Numbered from the stretch's first letter, positions 29,502 through 44,541 are shown. The stretch is 64,000 nt of DNA from Enterobacter sp. RHBSTW-00175 (GCF_013927005.1 NZ_CP055930.1:3224001-3288000), one strand, 5' to 3'. Made by a program: numbers and translations. Notes: a model not told the origin generated them from the sequence alone.

Positions 29502-30375
29502 ACTCACTCTCCTTACGTTTAACCAGGTCATACAGGCGGGCGTTTTCCGGTACGGCAATACCGTGCGCACGGGCGCGTTTTAACAGATAGCCGGTGATGT
29601 AGTCTATCTCGGTGTGGCGCAACGCCCGAACGTCCTGCAACATCGAAGAGATATTTTCTGCCGTACTATCAATAACCTGCTCGACATAATAGCGTAAATC
29701 GTCTGCCGAGGTGTGTAAGCCTTCACGTTCGATAACAGAGGCAACTTCAGCACACAGGGTTGTGACCTCTTGCAGATGGTTTTTTAGCTCGCCGTTAGGG
29801 CAATCCCACAGCGCCGTGAGCGGGTTGATGACGCAATTAACCGCCAGTTTGCGCCACAGTTGAGGACGAATGTTGTTGTGCCAGGCGACGTCTGGCAGCA
29901 CCTTTTGCAGAACGTCAGCCAGATAACTGTAGTCACCATCCTGTTCGCGAGCCGGGCCAATATGGGTGACGCCGCTGGCGACATGCACAATGATATTGCC
30001 ATCACGCCGTGCGGCATGGGTGGTTGTCGCCATCAGCAGCGGCTGCGGGATGCTTTTCAGCTCATCAATGGTTCCCATGCCGTTATGCAGCAGCAGGATG
30101 GGCGATGTCGGGGGCAGTTGAGCCGCGAGGGTTTTCACCGCATCCGATACCTGCCACGCTTTGAGCGTGACCAGCAACAGGTCGCTTTGCGCCAGGAAAT
30201 CAGGATCGTTTGCAGTGAGTGATTCGTTAAAGATGCTTCCGTCTTCATCTATCAGGTTTACACTACAGTAGGGCTGGGGCACACGCAGCCAACCTTGTAC
30301 CTCGTGTCCGTGTTTGCATAGTGCCGTCAGCCATAGTTGACCAAGGGCTCCGCATCCAAGCACTGTAATTTTCAT
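29464..30375 (-). CDS. panE: 2-dehydropantoate 2-reductase PanE
   Basis: PanE reduces ketopantoate to pantoate with NADPH, the second step of pantothenate and coenzyme A synthesis. The 303-residue protein starts [15 protein letters not shown] with the Rossmann GxGxxG at residues 7-12. The catalytic Lys lies in the [17 protein letters not shown] segment. Its 3' end overlaps yajL, as in E. coli. An AGGAGG site precedes the ATG. Confidence 0.95.
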   Translation of the reverse strand: MKITVLGCGALGQLWLTALCKHGHEVQGWLRVPQPYCSVNLIDEDGSIFNESLTANDPDFLAQSDLLLVTLKAWQVSDAVKTLAAQLPPTSPILLLHNGMGTIDELKSIPQPLLMATTTHAARRDGNIIVHVASGVTHIGPAREQDGDYSYLADVLQKVLPDVAWHNNIRPQLWRKLAVNCVINPLTALWDCPNGELKNHLQEVTTLCAEVASVIEREGLHTSADDLRYYVEQVIDSTAENISSMLQDVRALRHTEIDYITGYLLKRARAHGIAVPENARLYDLVKRKESEYERVGTGMPRPW

Positions 30376-30499
30376 TGTTCCTCCTCACCTGCAACTGCGC
30401 CAGGTGTTACGGCCTAAGTATAGCGCCGTCAGCTAAGCTTCTCGTTATGCCTCGTTGCGGGTATTATGCAACGCAACAAAAATGAAGGGAGAAGAAAAG

Positions 30500-30991
30500 A
30501 TGCCATCTTTCGATATTGTTTCCGAAGTTGATATCCAGGAAGTTCGTAACGGCGTAGATAATGCAAGCCGTGAAGTTGAGTCACGTTTTGATTTTCGTGG
30601 CGTAGAGGCGACTTTTGAGCTGAACGATGCAAATAAGACTATCAAGGTTCTGAGCGAGTCTGATTTCCAGGTCAATCAGCTGCTTGATATTCTGCGTGCC
30701 AAATTGCTGAAACGCGGCATTGAAGGCGCGTCTCTTGATGTGCCAGAAGAGTTCGTACATAGCGGTAAAACCTGGTTTGTTGAAGCCAAACTGAAGCAGG
30801 GCATTGAGAGCGCGGTGCAGAAAAAGCTCGTTAAGCTCATCAAAGACAGCAAGCTGAAAGTGCAGGCGCAAATTCAGGGTGAAGAGATCCGTGTTACCGG
30901 GAAATCCCGTGACGATCTGCAATCCGTTATGGCGCTGGTTCGCGGCGGCGATCTGGGACAACCGTTCCAGTTTAAAAACTTCCGCGATTAA
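30500..30991 (+). CDS. yajQ: Nucleotide-binding protein YajQ
   Basis: This 163-residue protein has two ferredoxin-like domains and is an RNA- or nucleotide-binding protein; homologues such as Xanthomonas XC_3703 bind cyclic di-GMP. The sequence matches E. coli YajQ from [11 protein letters not shown] to [11 protein letters not shown]. The ATG at 30500 follows a GGGAGAAGA site; an upstream GTG or ATG in frame would add 15 residues without family match. A strong terminator follows, shared with yajR. Confidence 0.94.
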   Translation: MPSFDIVSEVDIQEVRNGVDNASREVESRFDFRGVEATFELNDANKTIKVLSESDFQVNQLLDILRAKLLKRGIEGASLDVPEEFVHSGKTWFVEAKLKQGIESAVQKKLVKLIKDSKLKVQAQIQGEEIRVTGKSRDDLQSVMALVRGGDLGQPFQFKNFRD

Positions 30992-30994
30992 GAC

Positions 30995-31024
30995 AAAAAT
31001 GCCCGGTTGAACCGGGCATTTTTT
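30995..31024. terminator. Bidirectional terminator, yajQ / yajR
   Basis: AATGCCCGGTT and AACCGGGCATT form a stem flanked by A and T runs between convergent genes. Its right edge touches the yajR stop codon. Confidence 0.92.
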
Positions 31025-32385
31025 CAGGCTTTCAGCGCCTGCTCTACTTCAAAGCGGTTGGTCACTTTGCTGTCAATTTTGACATACGCACTGCGTTCAT
31101 CCGGCACAATCATCACTTCGTTCACGCCGTCTGTAGCTTCCAGGCGCTGCTTCAGCGCATCACTAATTTCAACGTCAGCCGGGATTTCTACGCGCAGGCT
31201 ACTGACATAGCGCGGCTCTTTCATGGTACTGGCGACCAGCAGCCAGATCATTGCCAGCAGCGCGCCTGCCAGGAATACGGTTTGCGAATCAAACAGGCCA
31301 CCCACCCAGCCGCCGAGCGAGCCACCGATAGCGACGCCGATAAACTGGCTGGTGGAGTAAATGCCCATTGCCGTGCCTTTATATCCCGCTGGTGATTCTT
31401 TGCTGATAAGCGAGGGCAGAAGGGCTTCCATCAGGTTAAATGCCAGGAAGAAGAGCTGAACGCCCGCCACCAGTTCCCAGAAGTGCGGGCCGGAACCCCA
31501 CAGCACGATCTCCGCAATCAGCAGTAGTGCAACGCAGGCGAGAAACACGCGTTTCATCTTGCGCTTCACTTCGGCGTAGATGATAAATGGCACGACGGAG
31601 ACGAACGAAATCAGCATGGTCACCAGATAAATTTTCCAGTGCTCAGACGCCGGGAAACCCGCTGCCGCCAGCTGGCCCGGAAGGGCAACGAAGGTCGACA
31701 TCAGCAGAATGTGCAGGCACATAATGCCAAAATTCAGCTTCAGCAGGCGCGGCTCGACAATGACTTTGCTAAAGCAGCCTTTGACCATGCCGGACTCACG
31801 GTTCAGCACGTGGTTTTTGCTGTCCGGCACGACCCACAGCGTTAACGCAATACCGATGGTCGCCAGAATGGCAATCATCCAGAACAGCGCATGAAGACCG
31901 AGTTTATGCGTAATGATCGGGCCGAGTACCATCGCAATCGCAAAGGTCACGCCAAAGCTCACGCCAATAAACGCCATGGCTTTGGTGCGATTTTGTTCGC
32001 GTGTTAAATCCGACAGCAGCGCCATTACGGCCGCAGCAATCGCCCCGGAACCTTGCAACGCGCGGCCAAGAATAATGCCCCAGATAGAGTGGGAGAGGGC
32101 GGCTATTACGCTGCCGAGCACAAAGACCAGTAGCCCGCCGACAATCAGCGGCTTACGGCCTACGCGGTCAGAAAGCAGGCCAAAGGGGATCTGGAATACC
32201 GCCTGCGCTAAACCATAGATACCAATCGCCAGACCAATCAGCGCTTCGCTGGCGCCTTGCAATGCCATACCGTACGTGGTCAGAACAGGCAGGACCATAA
32301 ACATGCCAAGCATCCGTAGCGAGAAAACAGTCCCTAAACCCCAGGTCGCGCGCAATTCGCCTGGCGTCATTTTATTATCGTTCAT
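31024..32385 (-). CDS. yajR: MFS transporter YajR with C-terminal YAM domain
   Basis: YajR is a 12-helix major facilitator superfamily drug:proton antiporter-like protein. The MFS motif A region (GLLSDRVGRKPLIV) is present after helix 2. After helix 12, residues from about 385 form a ferredoxin-like YAM domain (LRVEIPADVEISDALKQRL and AYVKIDSKVTNRFEVEQAL). The ATG at 32385, 5 bp after GAGG, gives a start like E. coli; a GTG two codons earlier is possible. The physiological substrate is unknown. Confidence 0.92.
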   Translation of the reverse strand: MNDNKMTPGELRATWGLGTVFSLRMLGMFMVLPVLTTYGMALQGASEALIGLAIGIYGLAQAVFQIPFGLLSDRVGRKPLIVGGLLVFVLGSVIAALSHSIWGIILGRALQGSGAIAAAVMALLSDLTREQNRTKAMAFIGVSFGVTFAIAMVLGPIITHKLGLHALFWMIAILATIGIALTLWVVPDSKNHVLNRESGMVKGCFSKVIVEPRLLKLNFGIMCLHILLMSTFVALPGQLAAAGFPASEHWKIYLVTMLISFVSVVPFIIYAEVKRKMKRVFLACVALLLIAEIVLWGSGPHFWELVAGVQLFFLAFNLMEALLPSLISKESPAGYKGTAMGIYSTSQFIGVAIGGSLGGWVGGLFDSQTVFLAGALLAMIWLLVASTMKEPRYVSSLRVEIPADVEISDALKQRLEATDGVNEVMIVPDERSAYVKIDSKVTNRFEVEQALKA

Positions 32386-32492
32386 TGCCACCTCAGTTCA
32401 AAAGCAGGCCATAGTGTAGTGCGGGGAAGGGGCGGGGTAAATAAAGGGTTATTTAACAAATATTACATGCGGTATTAATAGATTCAGTGAAT

Positions 32493-32520
32493 AAAAAAGG
32501 GTGCCGAAGCACCCCTTTAT
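32493..32520. terminator. Terminator after the cyo operon
   Basis: GGGTGC and GCACCC form a stem with a CGAA tetraloop, with A and T runs outside. It lies directly after cyoE on the minus strand. Confidence 0.88.
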
Positions 32521-32534
32521 TCACCTGTTATGGC

Positions 32535-33422
32535 TTACCAGACGTAAGTCAGCAGGTTGTGCGAATCTGGGACCATAAAGTCTACAGACATCATTACGGA
32601 CAACGAGGTGATAGCAACGATTGAGAACACAAACAGTTTGCGTGCCCAGACTTTGTCATCTTCCACTTTGTAACCACGCAGGGCCATACCGAGCCACCAG
32701 ACGCTTACTGCGGCTGCCACCACCAGATATTTGTATCCAGCGTAACCGCCCAGAGAGAGCATCAGTGTCGCCACTGCAAAGGCAATGATGTACAACGTGA
32801 TATGGTTTTTAGCAACCGAGATACCTTTCACGACCGGCAATACCGGGATGTTCGCTGCCTGATAATCCTTGAAGCGGAAAATCGCAATGGCGTAGGAGTG
32901 CGGCATCTGCCACAGGCTAAAGATAGCCAGCAGGATAAGCGCACCGCTGTCGAACTCGTTCGTGACGGCACAGTAGCCAATCACCGGCGGCGCAGCGCCG
33001 GAGAGAGAACCAATCAGCGTACCGTAGACGGAGTGACGTTTCATATACAGGCTGTAAACGCCCACATAAACCACGAACCCCATCACCCCCAGCCAGCAGG
33101 CCAGAGGATTAGCACCAAACCACAGCAGCATAAAGCCAGCAATACCCAGCAAGGTGGCGTACACCAGCGAGACGGAAGGGGCTATCAGGCCTTTAACCAG
33201 CACCCGATTTTTAGTCCTTTCCATCTTCTTGTCGATATCCATGTCGATGTAGTTGTTAAATACACAACCGGACGCAACAACCAGTGACACACCGACCAGC
33301 GTGGAAATAAAGAGGGTGTAATCAATGCTGCCTTTAGAGGCCAGCAGGAACCCTCCGATCACGGAGATCAGGTTGCCAAAGATGATGCCTGGTTTCGTTA
33401 CTTGCAGGTATTGCTTAAACAT
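32535..33422 (-). CDS. cyoE: Protoheme IX farnesyltransferase CyoE
   Basis: CyoE attaches a farnesyl chain to heme b, making heme O for the bo3 oxidase. The 295-residue UbiA-family membrane enzyme has about nine helices and the Asp-rich motif [18 protein letters not shown]; a second such loop is near [19 protein letters not shown]. It is the last gene of cyoABCDE. The ATG at 33422 is chosen for match to E. coli; an upstream in-frame ATG overlaps cyoD. Confidence 0.96.
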   Translation of the reverse strand: MFKQYLQVTKPGIIFGNLISVIGGFLLASKGSIDYTLFISTLVGVSLVVASGCVFNNYIDMDIDKKMERTKNRVLVKGLIAPSVSLVYATLLGIAGFMLLWFGANPLACWLGVMGFVVYVGVYSLYMKRHSVYGTLIGSLSGAAPPVIGYCAVTNEFDSGALILLAIFSLWQMPHSYAIAIFRFKDYQAANIPVLPVVKGISVAKNHITLYIIAFAVATLMLSLGGYAGYKYLVVAAAVSVWWLGMALRGYKVEDDKVWARKLFVFSIVAITSLSVMMSVDFMVPDSHNLLTYVW

Positions 33423-33433
33423 ACTCGCCGCTC

Positions 33434-33759
33434 TTAGTGAACCATCATGTTGTAGTTGAGGTTCCACATAATCCAGATGGAACCGACTACCAGGATAGCG
33501 ATGATAATCACGGTAAAGACAAAGGCAGTCATATTCCAGCCTTCATCGGACTTGGTGTTCATGTGCAGGAAGCAAACCAGATGCACCAGAATCTGCACCA
33601 CTGCAGTGACCAGGACAGTGCCCAGAATCGCCGCGTGAGAAGCAGTACCGCTCATCACCATCCAGAACGGGATAACCGTCAGGATGATCGACAGGATAAA
33701 CCCTGTCATGTAGGTTTTTACGCTACCGTGGGAAGCGCCATGATCAGTTGAATGACTCA

Positions 33760-33760
<1 letters not shown>
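33434..33760 (-). CDS. cyoD: Cytochrome bo3 oxidase subunit IV CyoD
   Basis: CyoD is the small three-helix subunit of cytochrome bo3 ubiquinol oxidase, thought to help copper insertion and complex assembly. The 108 residues open with a His-rich tail ([13 protein letters not shown]) and contain three hydrophobic helices. The ATG overlaps the cyoC stop codon by one base (TAATG), so translation is coupled. Confidence 0.96.
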
Positions 33761-37319
<3,559 letters not shown>

Positions 37320-37798
37320 TTAACGACCTCAATTCCACGGGAGTCTGGTGGCGTTTAAAGTGTGGGGGCATTTTACGGGAAGGTTACATTACTGTAAACA
37401 TCATTAGACCTGTGTCAGGAAGGTGTTACCGGGTTCTGCCGCACATGTCACAAGTGTTGCAAATTATGTCGATTTTTAAGGTGAAAGCCGCGTGGTACGG
37501 GCGTTATAACGAAAGGACCCCCAAGCATACCCTAAAAGGGGCAATTGGTATAACCATTATCAAAAATATACAAAAAATTAACAATTAATTATCAATAAAA
37601 AGACAACTAAAAAACGAAAATTCAATCTTTCAAATGCTGAATCGTTTAATGAAAAATAGCTCACTGGAATGGGCTCCAATAATTTCCAAATTCTATCCCG
37701 CACAAAACAACAAATATTTTTTTTACCGACTGGCGGTTATTTCACCGTTATAATTTCGCTTAGTGATTACAACGAGAAATAACCTTTCGTTTTTTACT
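37320..37798. other. Long A+T-rich intergenic region, ampG to cyoA
   Basis: About 480 bp separate ampG and cyoA, both on the minus strand. The right half (37540-37760) is strongly A+T-rich with no open frame; the left 100 bp carry the cyo promoter. Such upstream A+T-rich DNA is a usual landing area for H-NS and for ArcA, Fur and other regulators of cyo, but individual sites cannot be assigned with confidence. Confidence 0.6.
37370..37398 (-). promoter_or_regulatory. Probable sigma-70 promoter of the cyo operon
   Basis: On the minus strand TTTACA (37393-37398) and TAAAAT (37370-37375) are 17 bp apart, close to consensus. The site is about 50 bp upstream of cyoA. The surrounding GTTTACAGTAATGTAA resembles an ArcA box, consistent with known anaerobic repression of cyo. 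Confidence 0.65.
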
Positions 37799-39274
37799 TC
37801 AGGTTGTGGGCATTTTACGTAATGCCAGGAAATCGAGCGCACAGCCAGTCAGGATCCCGGCGATAGCCAGCAGGGCTCCAGCGTTGAGCAGAAGGGCTTC
37901 GAAGGGAAGCGTAAGAGGGGTTGTTGCATTAACAATTAACACCACGAGCCATAATGCGAGCGCCAGGCAACCCACCATCAGCAGGCGTAAAGCAAATCGA
38001 TAGGCGTGTTGATATTCGGTACGCGGCATAAAATGTTCGGTTTTCTGCGTATATTCCAGCGTCTGACGACAAACCAGTAACAATAAGATCCCCGGAACCG
38101 CAGCGACAACCGAGAAAAGATAGAACGTCGGCCAGCCGTGTGCTTCAACAAACCAGCCAGCTATCGGGCCTACATATACACGCCCTACGGCAGAAAGCGC
38201 CGAGAGCAGGGCAAACTGGGTGGCAGAAAACGACTTGTTGCACAAGGTCATCAGCAGCGCGACAAATGCCGCGGTCCCCATGCCACCGCACAGGTTTTCA
38301 AAGAAAACGGCGGTGGCCATGCTGATCATGTGCTTGTCGGTAATTGAAAGCATCCAGTAACCGGCGTTTGAAATGCCCTGCAAAATACCGAAGATTAACA
38401 GCGCCCGGAACAGCGTCAGTCGCTGCATCAACACACCGCCGTACAGTGCGCCGACGATGGTGGCAAAAAGCCCCAGCGTTTTGTTGACCACGCCGACTTC
38501 ACCCGCATCAAACCCGACGCCACGGATCAGGAAGGTGGTCGTCAGGCTCATGGCGAATGCATCGCCAAGCTTATAAAGGACGATCAGCAGCAGGATTAGC
38601 CAGGCATTATTGCGGCCAAAGAAGTCACGCAGGGGTTCGGCCACCGCCTGTTCCAGGGAACGAGGAACAGGGATCACATCACTCGGTTCGGGTGCGAAAA
38701 GGGTGGCGATAATGCACGGGATAAGCAGGGCGGCCATCAGCCAGTACATGCCCTGCCAGCCAAGGTAACGGTCGGCAAGCCACAGCGCCAGCCCGCCGGA
38801 AACCAACATGCCCAGACGATAGCCCAGCACGCTGATAGCCGCGCCAGCACCGCGTTCCTCTGCGGGCAGAACGTCCGTTTTCCAGGCATCAAACACGATG
38901 TCCTGAGAGGCCGAACAGAATGCAATCACCACGGCCAGTGCTGCCATCCAGCGCAACTGGGTGGCTGGCTCAAGGAACCCCATGGCGGCGATCGCCAGCA
39001 ACAGCAGAACCTGGGTCATCACCAGCCAACCGCGACGACGCCCCAGGAACGGTGGGGTGTAGCGATCCATAACCGGCGACCACAAGAATTTGAAGACGTA
39101 CGCCTGCCCAACCAGAGAGAAGAAACCGATGGTTTTAAGATCGATGTTTTCTACGGTCATCCAGGCCTGAAGCGTGCCTGAGGTGAGCGCGAGCGGTAAA
39201 CCGGAGGCGAAGCCAAGGATCAGCAGAATGGCTGATTTCGGTTGCTGGAAAATGCGTAAGTAGCGACTGGACAT
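37799..39274 (-). CDS. ampG: Muropeptide MFS transporter AmpG
   Basis: AmpG imports GlcNAc-anhydroMurNAc muropeptides for cell-wall recycling; in Enterobacter-like species this supplies the signal for AmpR-controlled AmpC beta-lactamase induction. The 491-residue protein has 14 predicted helices, and its FASGLPLALTSGTLQAWM and FCSASQDIVFDAWKTDVL stretches match E. coli. The ATG at 39274 gives the E. coli start MSSRYLRIF; another ATG lies two codons upstream. No Shine-Dalgarno is visible; a hairpin stands just before the start (39289-39309). It follows yajG on the same strand. Confidence 0.95.
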   Translation of the reverse strand: MSSRYLRIFQQPKSAILLILGFASGLPLALTSGTLQAWMTVENIDLKTIGFFSLVGQAYVFKFLWSPVMDRYTPPFLGRRRGWLVMTQVLLLLAIAAMGFLEPATQLRWMAALAVVIAFCSASQDIVFDAWKTDVLPAEERGAGAAISVLGYRLGMLVSGGLALWLADRYLGWQGMYWLMAALLIPCIIATLFAPEPSDVIPVPRSLEQAVAEPLRDFFGRNNAWLILLLIVLYKLGDAFAMSLTTTFLIRGVGFDAGEVGVVNKTLGLFATIVGALYGGVLMQRLTLFRALLIFGILQGISNAGYWMLSITDKHMISMATAVFFENLCGGMGTAAFVALLMTLCNKSFSATQFALLSALSAVGRVYVGPIAGWFVEAHGWPTFYLFSVVAAVPGILLLLVCRQTLEYTQKTEHFMPRTEYQHAYRFALRLLMVGCLALALWLVVLIVNATTPLTLPFEALLLNAGALLAIAGILTGCALDFLALRKMPTT

Positions 39275-39288
39275 GAGCATATAGCGCT

Positions 39289-39309
39289 GACCCGGCGAAA
39301 CGCCGGGTC
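39289..39309 (-). other. Stable hairpin between yajG and ampG
   Basis: The 9-bp arms GACCCGGCG and CGCCGGGTC enclose a 3-base loop in the 40-base gap before the ampG start. No T run follows on the minus strand, so it is not a typical terminator. It lies where an ampG ribosome site would be expected. Confidence 0.7.
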
Positions 39310-39320
39310 AGGAAGCAGGA

Positions 39321-39899
39321 TTAACGAGCGTTCTGCTTGATAAAGTCGTGGATGCTGGTGTCCTGAGCCATGTCGGAGATGGTGTCGGTCAGCACGCTGT
39401 TAACAGCGTCAGCAATATTTTTGTTGGAAGCCTGGAAAGCACCTTCAACGGAGTAGCTGGCGCGGTAGTTTTTGTTCATCTTATTGCCGTTCTTCGCGGT
39501 AGCGATGATGGCGATATCCGCTTTGGTGGCGATGTTGTAACGCACGTTACCCTGGGAAACGTCTGCATAGAGGTTGTTCACGATGATCTGCAAATCAACA
39601 GCACCGCTTGGGCCAATCATATAACCGCGTGCGGTCATTTGTTTCTCGAGCACTTCCTGCAACAGGAAGCGCAGGTCGCGGGAGGCGGTCAGCGTTACCT
39701 GCTGGTTGTCGCGCGTCACTTTTGCCAGTGCCTGATCCTGACGCTGGTCTGCACCGTTAATGCTGACGGTCACGCCCATCAGGCTAGGATCCTGCTGAGG
39801 CAGGGTGATTTTTGGTGAGACATCAATCGTTGTTGGCGGGGTAGCGCAGCCTGCCAGCATAAAAAGTGCTACCAACGGAAAGAAGAGTTTTTTTAACAT
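39321..39899 (-). CDS. yajG: YajG lipoprotein
   Basis: This 192-residue lipoprotein has the signal MLKKLFFPLVALFMLAGC with the lipid-bearing cysteine at residue 18. The mature part is a conserved soluble domain matching E. coli YajG to the end, including RDLRFLLQEVLEKQMTARGY and RYNIATKADIAIIATAKNGNK. It is probably retained at the outer membrane, since there is no Asp after the cysteine. It is cotranscribed with ampG in E. coli and lies 41-47 bp upstream of it here. Function is unknown. Confidence 0.93.
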   Translation of the reverse strand: MLKKLFFPLVALFMLAGCATPPTTIDVSPKITLPQQDPSLMGVTVSINGADQRQDQALAKVTRDNQQVTLTASRDLRFLLQEVLEKQMTARGYMIGPSGAVDLQIIVNNLYADVSQGNVRYNIATKADIAIIATAKNGNKMNKNYRASYSVEGAFQASNKNIADAVNSVLTDTISDMAQDTSIHDFIKQNAR

Positions 39900-40204
39900 T
39901 TTCGGGTTCTCAACGAATCGTAAGCATATAGAGAGAAAAATTGCCGCCATCATAACATCGCCAACGGCCAGGGGAAGTGGTCAACGCATGTAAATTCATC
40001 GTCTTGTCTGAAAACTGACCAGCTTAGTGTTTTTCTCCGCCCGTGAATGACAAAACGTATGAGCCTCACAGTGAACTTCATCCGTTTGGCTGAGAAAATC
40101 AGACGAAAGCTAAATATTTGTTGTGTTGTTGTAATGGAAACGGTAAAAGCGGCTAACATTTAAAGGGATGGGTGACATCTTAGCGTTGTCGGAGGAGTGA
40201 TTTC
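39900..40204. other. Divergent yajG-bolA intergenic region
   Basis: This 305-bp region holds the divergent promoters of yajG and bolA. CGGCTAAC at 40150-40157 resembles the gearbox -10 of the growth-phase-controlled bolA promoter. No other gene or long repeat was seen. Confidence 0.45.
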
Positions 40205-40522
40205 ATGATGATACGTGAGCAAATAGAAGACAAATTAAGGGCAGCGTTCAACCCCGTTTTCCTCGAAGTCGTCGATGAAAGCTATCGTCACAACGTACCG
40301 GCAGGGTCTGAAAGTCATTTTAAAGTGGTGTTGGTAAGTGACCGCTTCGCTGGAGAGCGTTTTCTTAATAGACACCGTATGATCTACGGCACGTTAACCG
40401 AAGAACTTTCGGCAACGGTTCATGCACTGGCGCTTCATACATACACAATCAAAGAATGGGAAGGCTTGCAGGATACGGTTTTTGCATCGCCGCCTTGTCG
40501 TGGCGCAGGCACCATCGCCTGA
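40205..40522 (+). CDS. bolA: Morphogene/transcription regulator BolA
   Basis: BolA is a small stress-induced protein that affects cell shape and biofilm and partners with monothiol glutaredoxins on Fe-S clusters. The 105-residue protein has the class II KH-like fold, with [25 protein letters not shown] as the conserved core. Two adjacent ATG codons are present; the first is 9 bp after GGAGG and is preferred. A terminator follows at 40579-40605. Confidence 0.95.
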   Translation: MMIREQIEDKLRAAFNPVFLEVVDESYRHNVPAGSESHFKVVLVSDRFAGERFLNRHRMIYGTLTEELSATVHALALHTYTIKEWEGLQDTVFASPPCRGAGTIA

Positions 40523-40578
40523 AAAATCGTATTTGCAACCGCTGGAGTTTTTCCAGTATGTTGCTAGCAGATTACGTC

Positions 40579-40605
40579 AAAACGGCCTCCGGGCCGTTTT
40601 GTTTT
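40579..40605 (+). terminator. Terminator after bolA
   Basis: AAAACGGC and GCCGTTTT form the stem, followed by a T-rich GTTTTG. Confidence 0.8.
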
Positions 40606-40693
40606 GTCTGAGTTTTGAGCGTATGGTGCGTTTTTAAGGCTAAAAATAGCCTTAAAGTGTGAAAAAAGCCGCAGCAACATACCCTAACCGTTC

Positions 40694-40722
40694 TCGACTC
40701 ACCTAAGTGATGCCGCTATAAT
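40694..40722 (+). promoter_or_regulatory. Probable tig promoter
   Basis: A perfect TATAAT at 40717-40722 has TCGACT 17 bp upstream (40694-40699). It is about 130 bp before the tig start. Confidence 0.6.
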
Positions 40723-40845
40723 GCCGCGTCTTAATGAATGTCTTCGGGATGATTCTGGCGACAGGGAATGTGAATCTGCTAAATAGAGAGCATCCCGGTA
40801 TTGCGAGACAGATTCAGAGTTGACCGAGCACTGTGATTTTTTTGA

Positions 40846-42153
<1,308 letters not shown>

Positions 42154-42181
42154 TTTCGTCTCAACGGTTTAAAGTTTGAAC

Positions 42182-42218
42182 AAAAAACCCGTTGCCTTCC
42201 GGCGACGGGTTTTTTTTA
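42182..42218 (+). terminator. Terminator after tig
   Basis: AAAACCCGTTGCC and GGCGACGGGTTTT pair around a TTCC loop, followed by eight T in all. Confidence 0.92.
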
Positions 42219-42289
42219 TCGCACCAATAGCCCAGGAAGAGTGCTAAAACGCCCTTTCAGTGTTAGCGTAACAACAAAAGGTTGTTATG

Positions 42290-42319
42290 CTTGAAATAGG
42301 GCGATGCGAACCCCATAAG
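42290..42319 (+). promoter_or_regulatory. Sigma-32 (heat-shock) promoter of clpP
   Basis: CTTGAAA (42290-42296) and CCCCATAAG (42311-42319) match the RpoH consensus CTTGAA / CCCCAT-T with suitable spacing, about 95 bp before clpP. Confidence 0.85.
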
Positions 42320-42413
42320 TATGTAATCACGATGAATGAGACTGGCTGATAATCCGTCCATAAGGTTACAATCAGTACAGCAGGTGTTTTCAATTTTGAT
42401 CCAGGAGACGGAA

Positions 42414-43037
42414 ATGTCATACAGTGGCGAACGAGATAACTTTGCACCCCATATGGCTCTGGTGCCAATGGTTATTGAACAGACCTCACGTGGTGAGCGT
42501 TCTTTTGATATCTATTCCCGTCTGCTCAAGGAACGCGTTATCTTTCTGACCGGCCAGGTGGAAGACCACATGGCTAACCTGATCGTGGCGCAGATGCTGT
42601 TTCTGGAAGCGGAAAACCCGGAAAAAGACATTTACCTGTATATTAACTCACCTGGTGGCGTGATCACGGCGGGTATGTCTATCTACGACACCATGCAATT
42701 CATCAAGCCGGATGTGAGCACCATCTGTATGGGACAGGCGGCATCCATGGGCGCCTTCCTGTTAACCGCAGGTGCGAAAGGTAAGCGTTTCTGCCTGCCA
42801 AACTCCCGCGTGATGATTCACCAGCCGCTGGGCGGATATCAGGGCCAGGCGACGGATATCGAAATCCACGCACGCGAAATTCTGAAAGTAAAAGCGCGCA
42901 TGAATGAACTTATGGCGCAGCATACGGGTCAATCCCTTGAGCAGATCGAGCGCGATACCGAGCGCGATCGCTTCCTCTCTGCACCAGAGGCAGTTGAGTA
43001 CGGCTTAGTCGACTCCGTATTGACCCATCGTAATTGA
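42414..43037 (+). CDS. clpP: ATP-dependent Clp protease proteolytic subunit ClpP
   Basis: ClpP forms a tetradecameric serine protease barrel that degrades substrates fed by ClpX or ClpA. The 207-residue protein has the catalytic Ser in [12 protein letters not shown], His in [10 protein letters not shown] and the Asp downstream. In E. coli the first 14 residues ([14 protein letters not shown]) are removed by self-processing, and the same segment is present here. The ATG at 42414 follows a GGAGACGG site. A sigma-32 promoter lies upstream. Confidence 0.98.
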   Translation: MSYSGERDNFAPHMALVPMVIEQTSRGERSFDIYSRLLKERVIFLTGQVEDHMANLIVAQMLFLEAENPEKDIYLYINSPGGVITAGMSIYDTMQFIKPDVSTICMGQAASMGAFLLTAGAKGKRFCLPNSRVMIHQPLGGYQGQATDIEIHAREILKVKARMNELMAQHTGQSLEQIERDTERDRFLSAPEAVEYGLVDSVLTHRN

Positions 43038-43164
43038 TGCCCGCGACGCGAGTGTGCCGCTATACTAAGGTAGGGCGGCACGCTGCTTGAATGCAGCTTG
43101 CGTCTGAGAATGGCATTTGCGTCGTCATGTGCGGCACAAAGAACTTAAAAAGAGGTTTGGACTC

Positions 43165-44439
43165 ATGACAGATAAACGCAAAGATGGTTCGGGCAAACTG
43201 CTGTACTGCTCTTTTTGCGGCAAAAGCCAGCATGAAGTGCGTAAACTGATTGCCGGGCCGTCCGTGTATATCTGCGACGAATGTGTCGACTTATGTAATG
43301 ACATCATTCGCGAAGAGATTAAAGAAGTAGCACCTCACCGTGAGCGTAGCGCGTTGCCAACCCCGCATGAGATTCGTCATCACCTTGACGACTATGTCAT
43401 CGGTCAGGAACAAGCTAAAAAAGTGCTGGCGGTGGCGGTTTATAACCACTACAAACGCCTGCGTAACGGCGATACCAGCAATGGCGTAGAACTGGGTAAA
43501 AGTAACATTCTGCTGATCGGCCCTACCGGGTCCGGTAAAACGCTGCTGGCTGAAACGCTGGCACGCCTGCTGGATGTTCCGTTCACGATGGCGGATGCCA
43601 CCACGCTGACCGAAGCAGGTTACGTGGGTGAAGATGTTGAAAACATCATCCAGAAATTGTTGCAGAAGTGCGATTACGATGTGCAGAAAGCGCAGCGTGG
43701 GATCGTTTATATCGATGAGATCGATAAGATCTCCCGTAAGTCCGACAACCCATCCATTACGCGTGACGTGTCGGGCGAAGGCGTGCAGCAGGCGCTGCTG
43801 AAGCTTATCGAAGGTACCGTTGCTGCTGTTCCACCGCAGGGTGGTCGTAAACATCCGCAGCAGGAATTCCTGCAAGTGGATACCTCCAAGATCCTGTTTA
43901 TCTGTGGTGGTGCGTTTGCGGGTCTGGACAAAGTTATCTCACACCGTGTTGAAACTGGCTCCGGCATTGGTTTTGGCGCGACGGTGAAGTCGACGTCTGA
44001 AAAACCGAACGAAGGCGAACTGCTGTCGCAGGTAGAACCGGAAGATCTGATCAAATTTGGTCTGATCCCTGAGTTCATCGGCCGTCTGCCGGTTGTCGCA
44101 ACGCTGAACGAACTGAGCGAAGACGCTCTGATTCAGATCCTGAAAGAACCGAAAAATGCACTGACTAAACAGTATCAGGCGTTGTTCAATCTGGAAGGCG
44201 TTGAGCTGGAGTTCCGTGACGAAGCGCTGGATGCCATTGCCAAGAAAGCAATGGTGCGTAAAACCGGTGCTCGTGGTCTGCGTTCGATCGTTGAAGCTGC
44301 GCTGCTCGATACCATGTACGATTTGCCATCGATGGAAGATGTCGAAAAAGTGGTTATTGATGAGTCAGTCATTGGTGGTCAAACGAAGCCGCTGCTGATT
44401 TACGGTAAGCCTGAAGCACAGCAGGCATCTGGCGAATAA
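43165..44439 (+). CDS. clpX: ATP-dependent Clp protease ATP-binding subunit ClpX
   Basis: ClpX is the hexameric AAA+ unfoldase that feeds ClpP. The 424-residue protein has the N-terminal zinc-binding domain (CSFCGK and CDEC), Walker A GPTGSGKT, the pore loop [10 protein letters not shown] and Walker [10 protein letters not shown]. The IGF loop that docks on ClpP is seen in [10 protein letters not shown]. The ATG at 43165 gives the E. coli start [11 protein letters not shown]; an upstream in-frame start would add 16 residues. A terminator follows. Confidence 0.98.
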   Translation: MTDKRKDGSGKLLYCSFCGKSQHEVRKLIAGPSVYICDECVDLCNDIIREEIKEVAPHRERSALPTPHEIRHHLDDYVIGQEQAKKVLAVAVYNHYKRLRNGDTSNGVELGKSNILLIGPTGSGKTLLAETLARLLDVPFTMADATTLTEAGYVGEDVENIIQKLLQKCDYDVQKAQRGIVYIDEIDKISRKSDNPSITRDVSGEGVQQALLKLIEGTVAAVPPQGGRKHPQQEFLQVDTSKILFICGGAFAGLDKVISHRVETGSGIGFGATVKSTSEKPNEGELLSQVEPEDLIKFGLIPEFIGRLPVVATLNELSEDALIQILKEPKNALTKQYQALFNLEGVELEFRDEALDAIAKKAMVRKTGARGLRSIVEAALLDTMYDLPSMEDVEKVVIDESVIGGQTKPLLIYGKPEAQQASGE

Positions 44440-44468
44440 TTCACCAAAACATACAAGCAGTTATTAAA

Positions 44469-44495
44469 AAAGGGGGGATTTTATCCCCCCTTTAC
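44469..44495 (+). terminator. Terminator after clpX
   Basis: AAAGGGGGGAT and ATCCCCCCTTT pair around a TTT loop, then a T-rich tail. Confidence 0.88.
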
Positions 44496-44511
44496 TTTTT
44501 CCGTATTCATG

Positions 44512-44541
44512 GCGTTGAATGTGTGGGAAACATCCCCATAT
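44512..44541 (+). promoter_or_regulatory. Sigma-32 (heat-shock) promoter of lon
   Basis: GCGTTGAA (44512-44519) and CCCCATAT (44534-44541) are nearly identical to the E. coli lon heat-shock promoter, including the GTGGGAAACATCCCC segment. It is 81 bp before the lon start. Confidence 0.9.
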
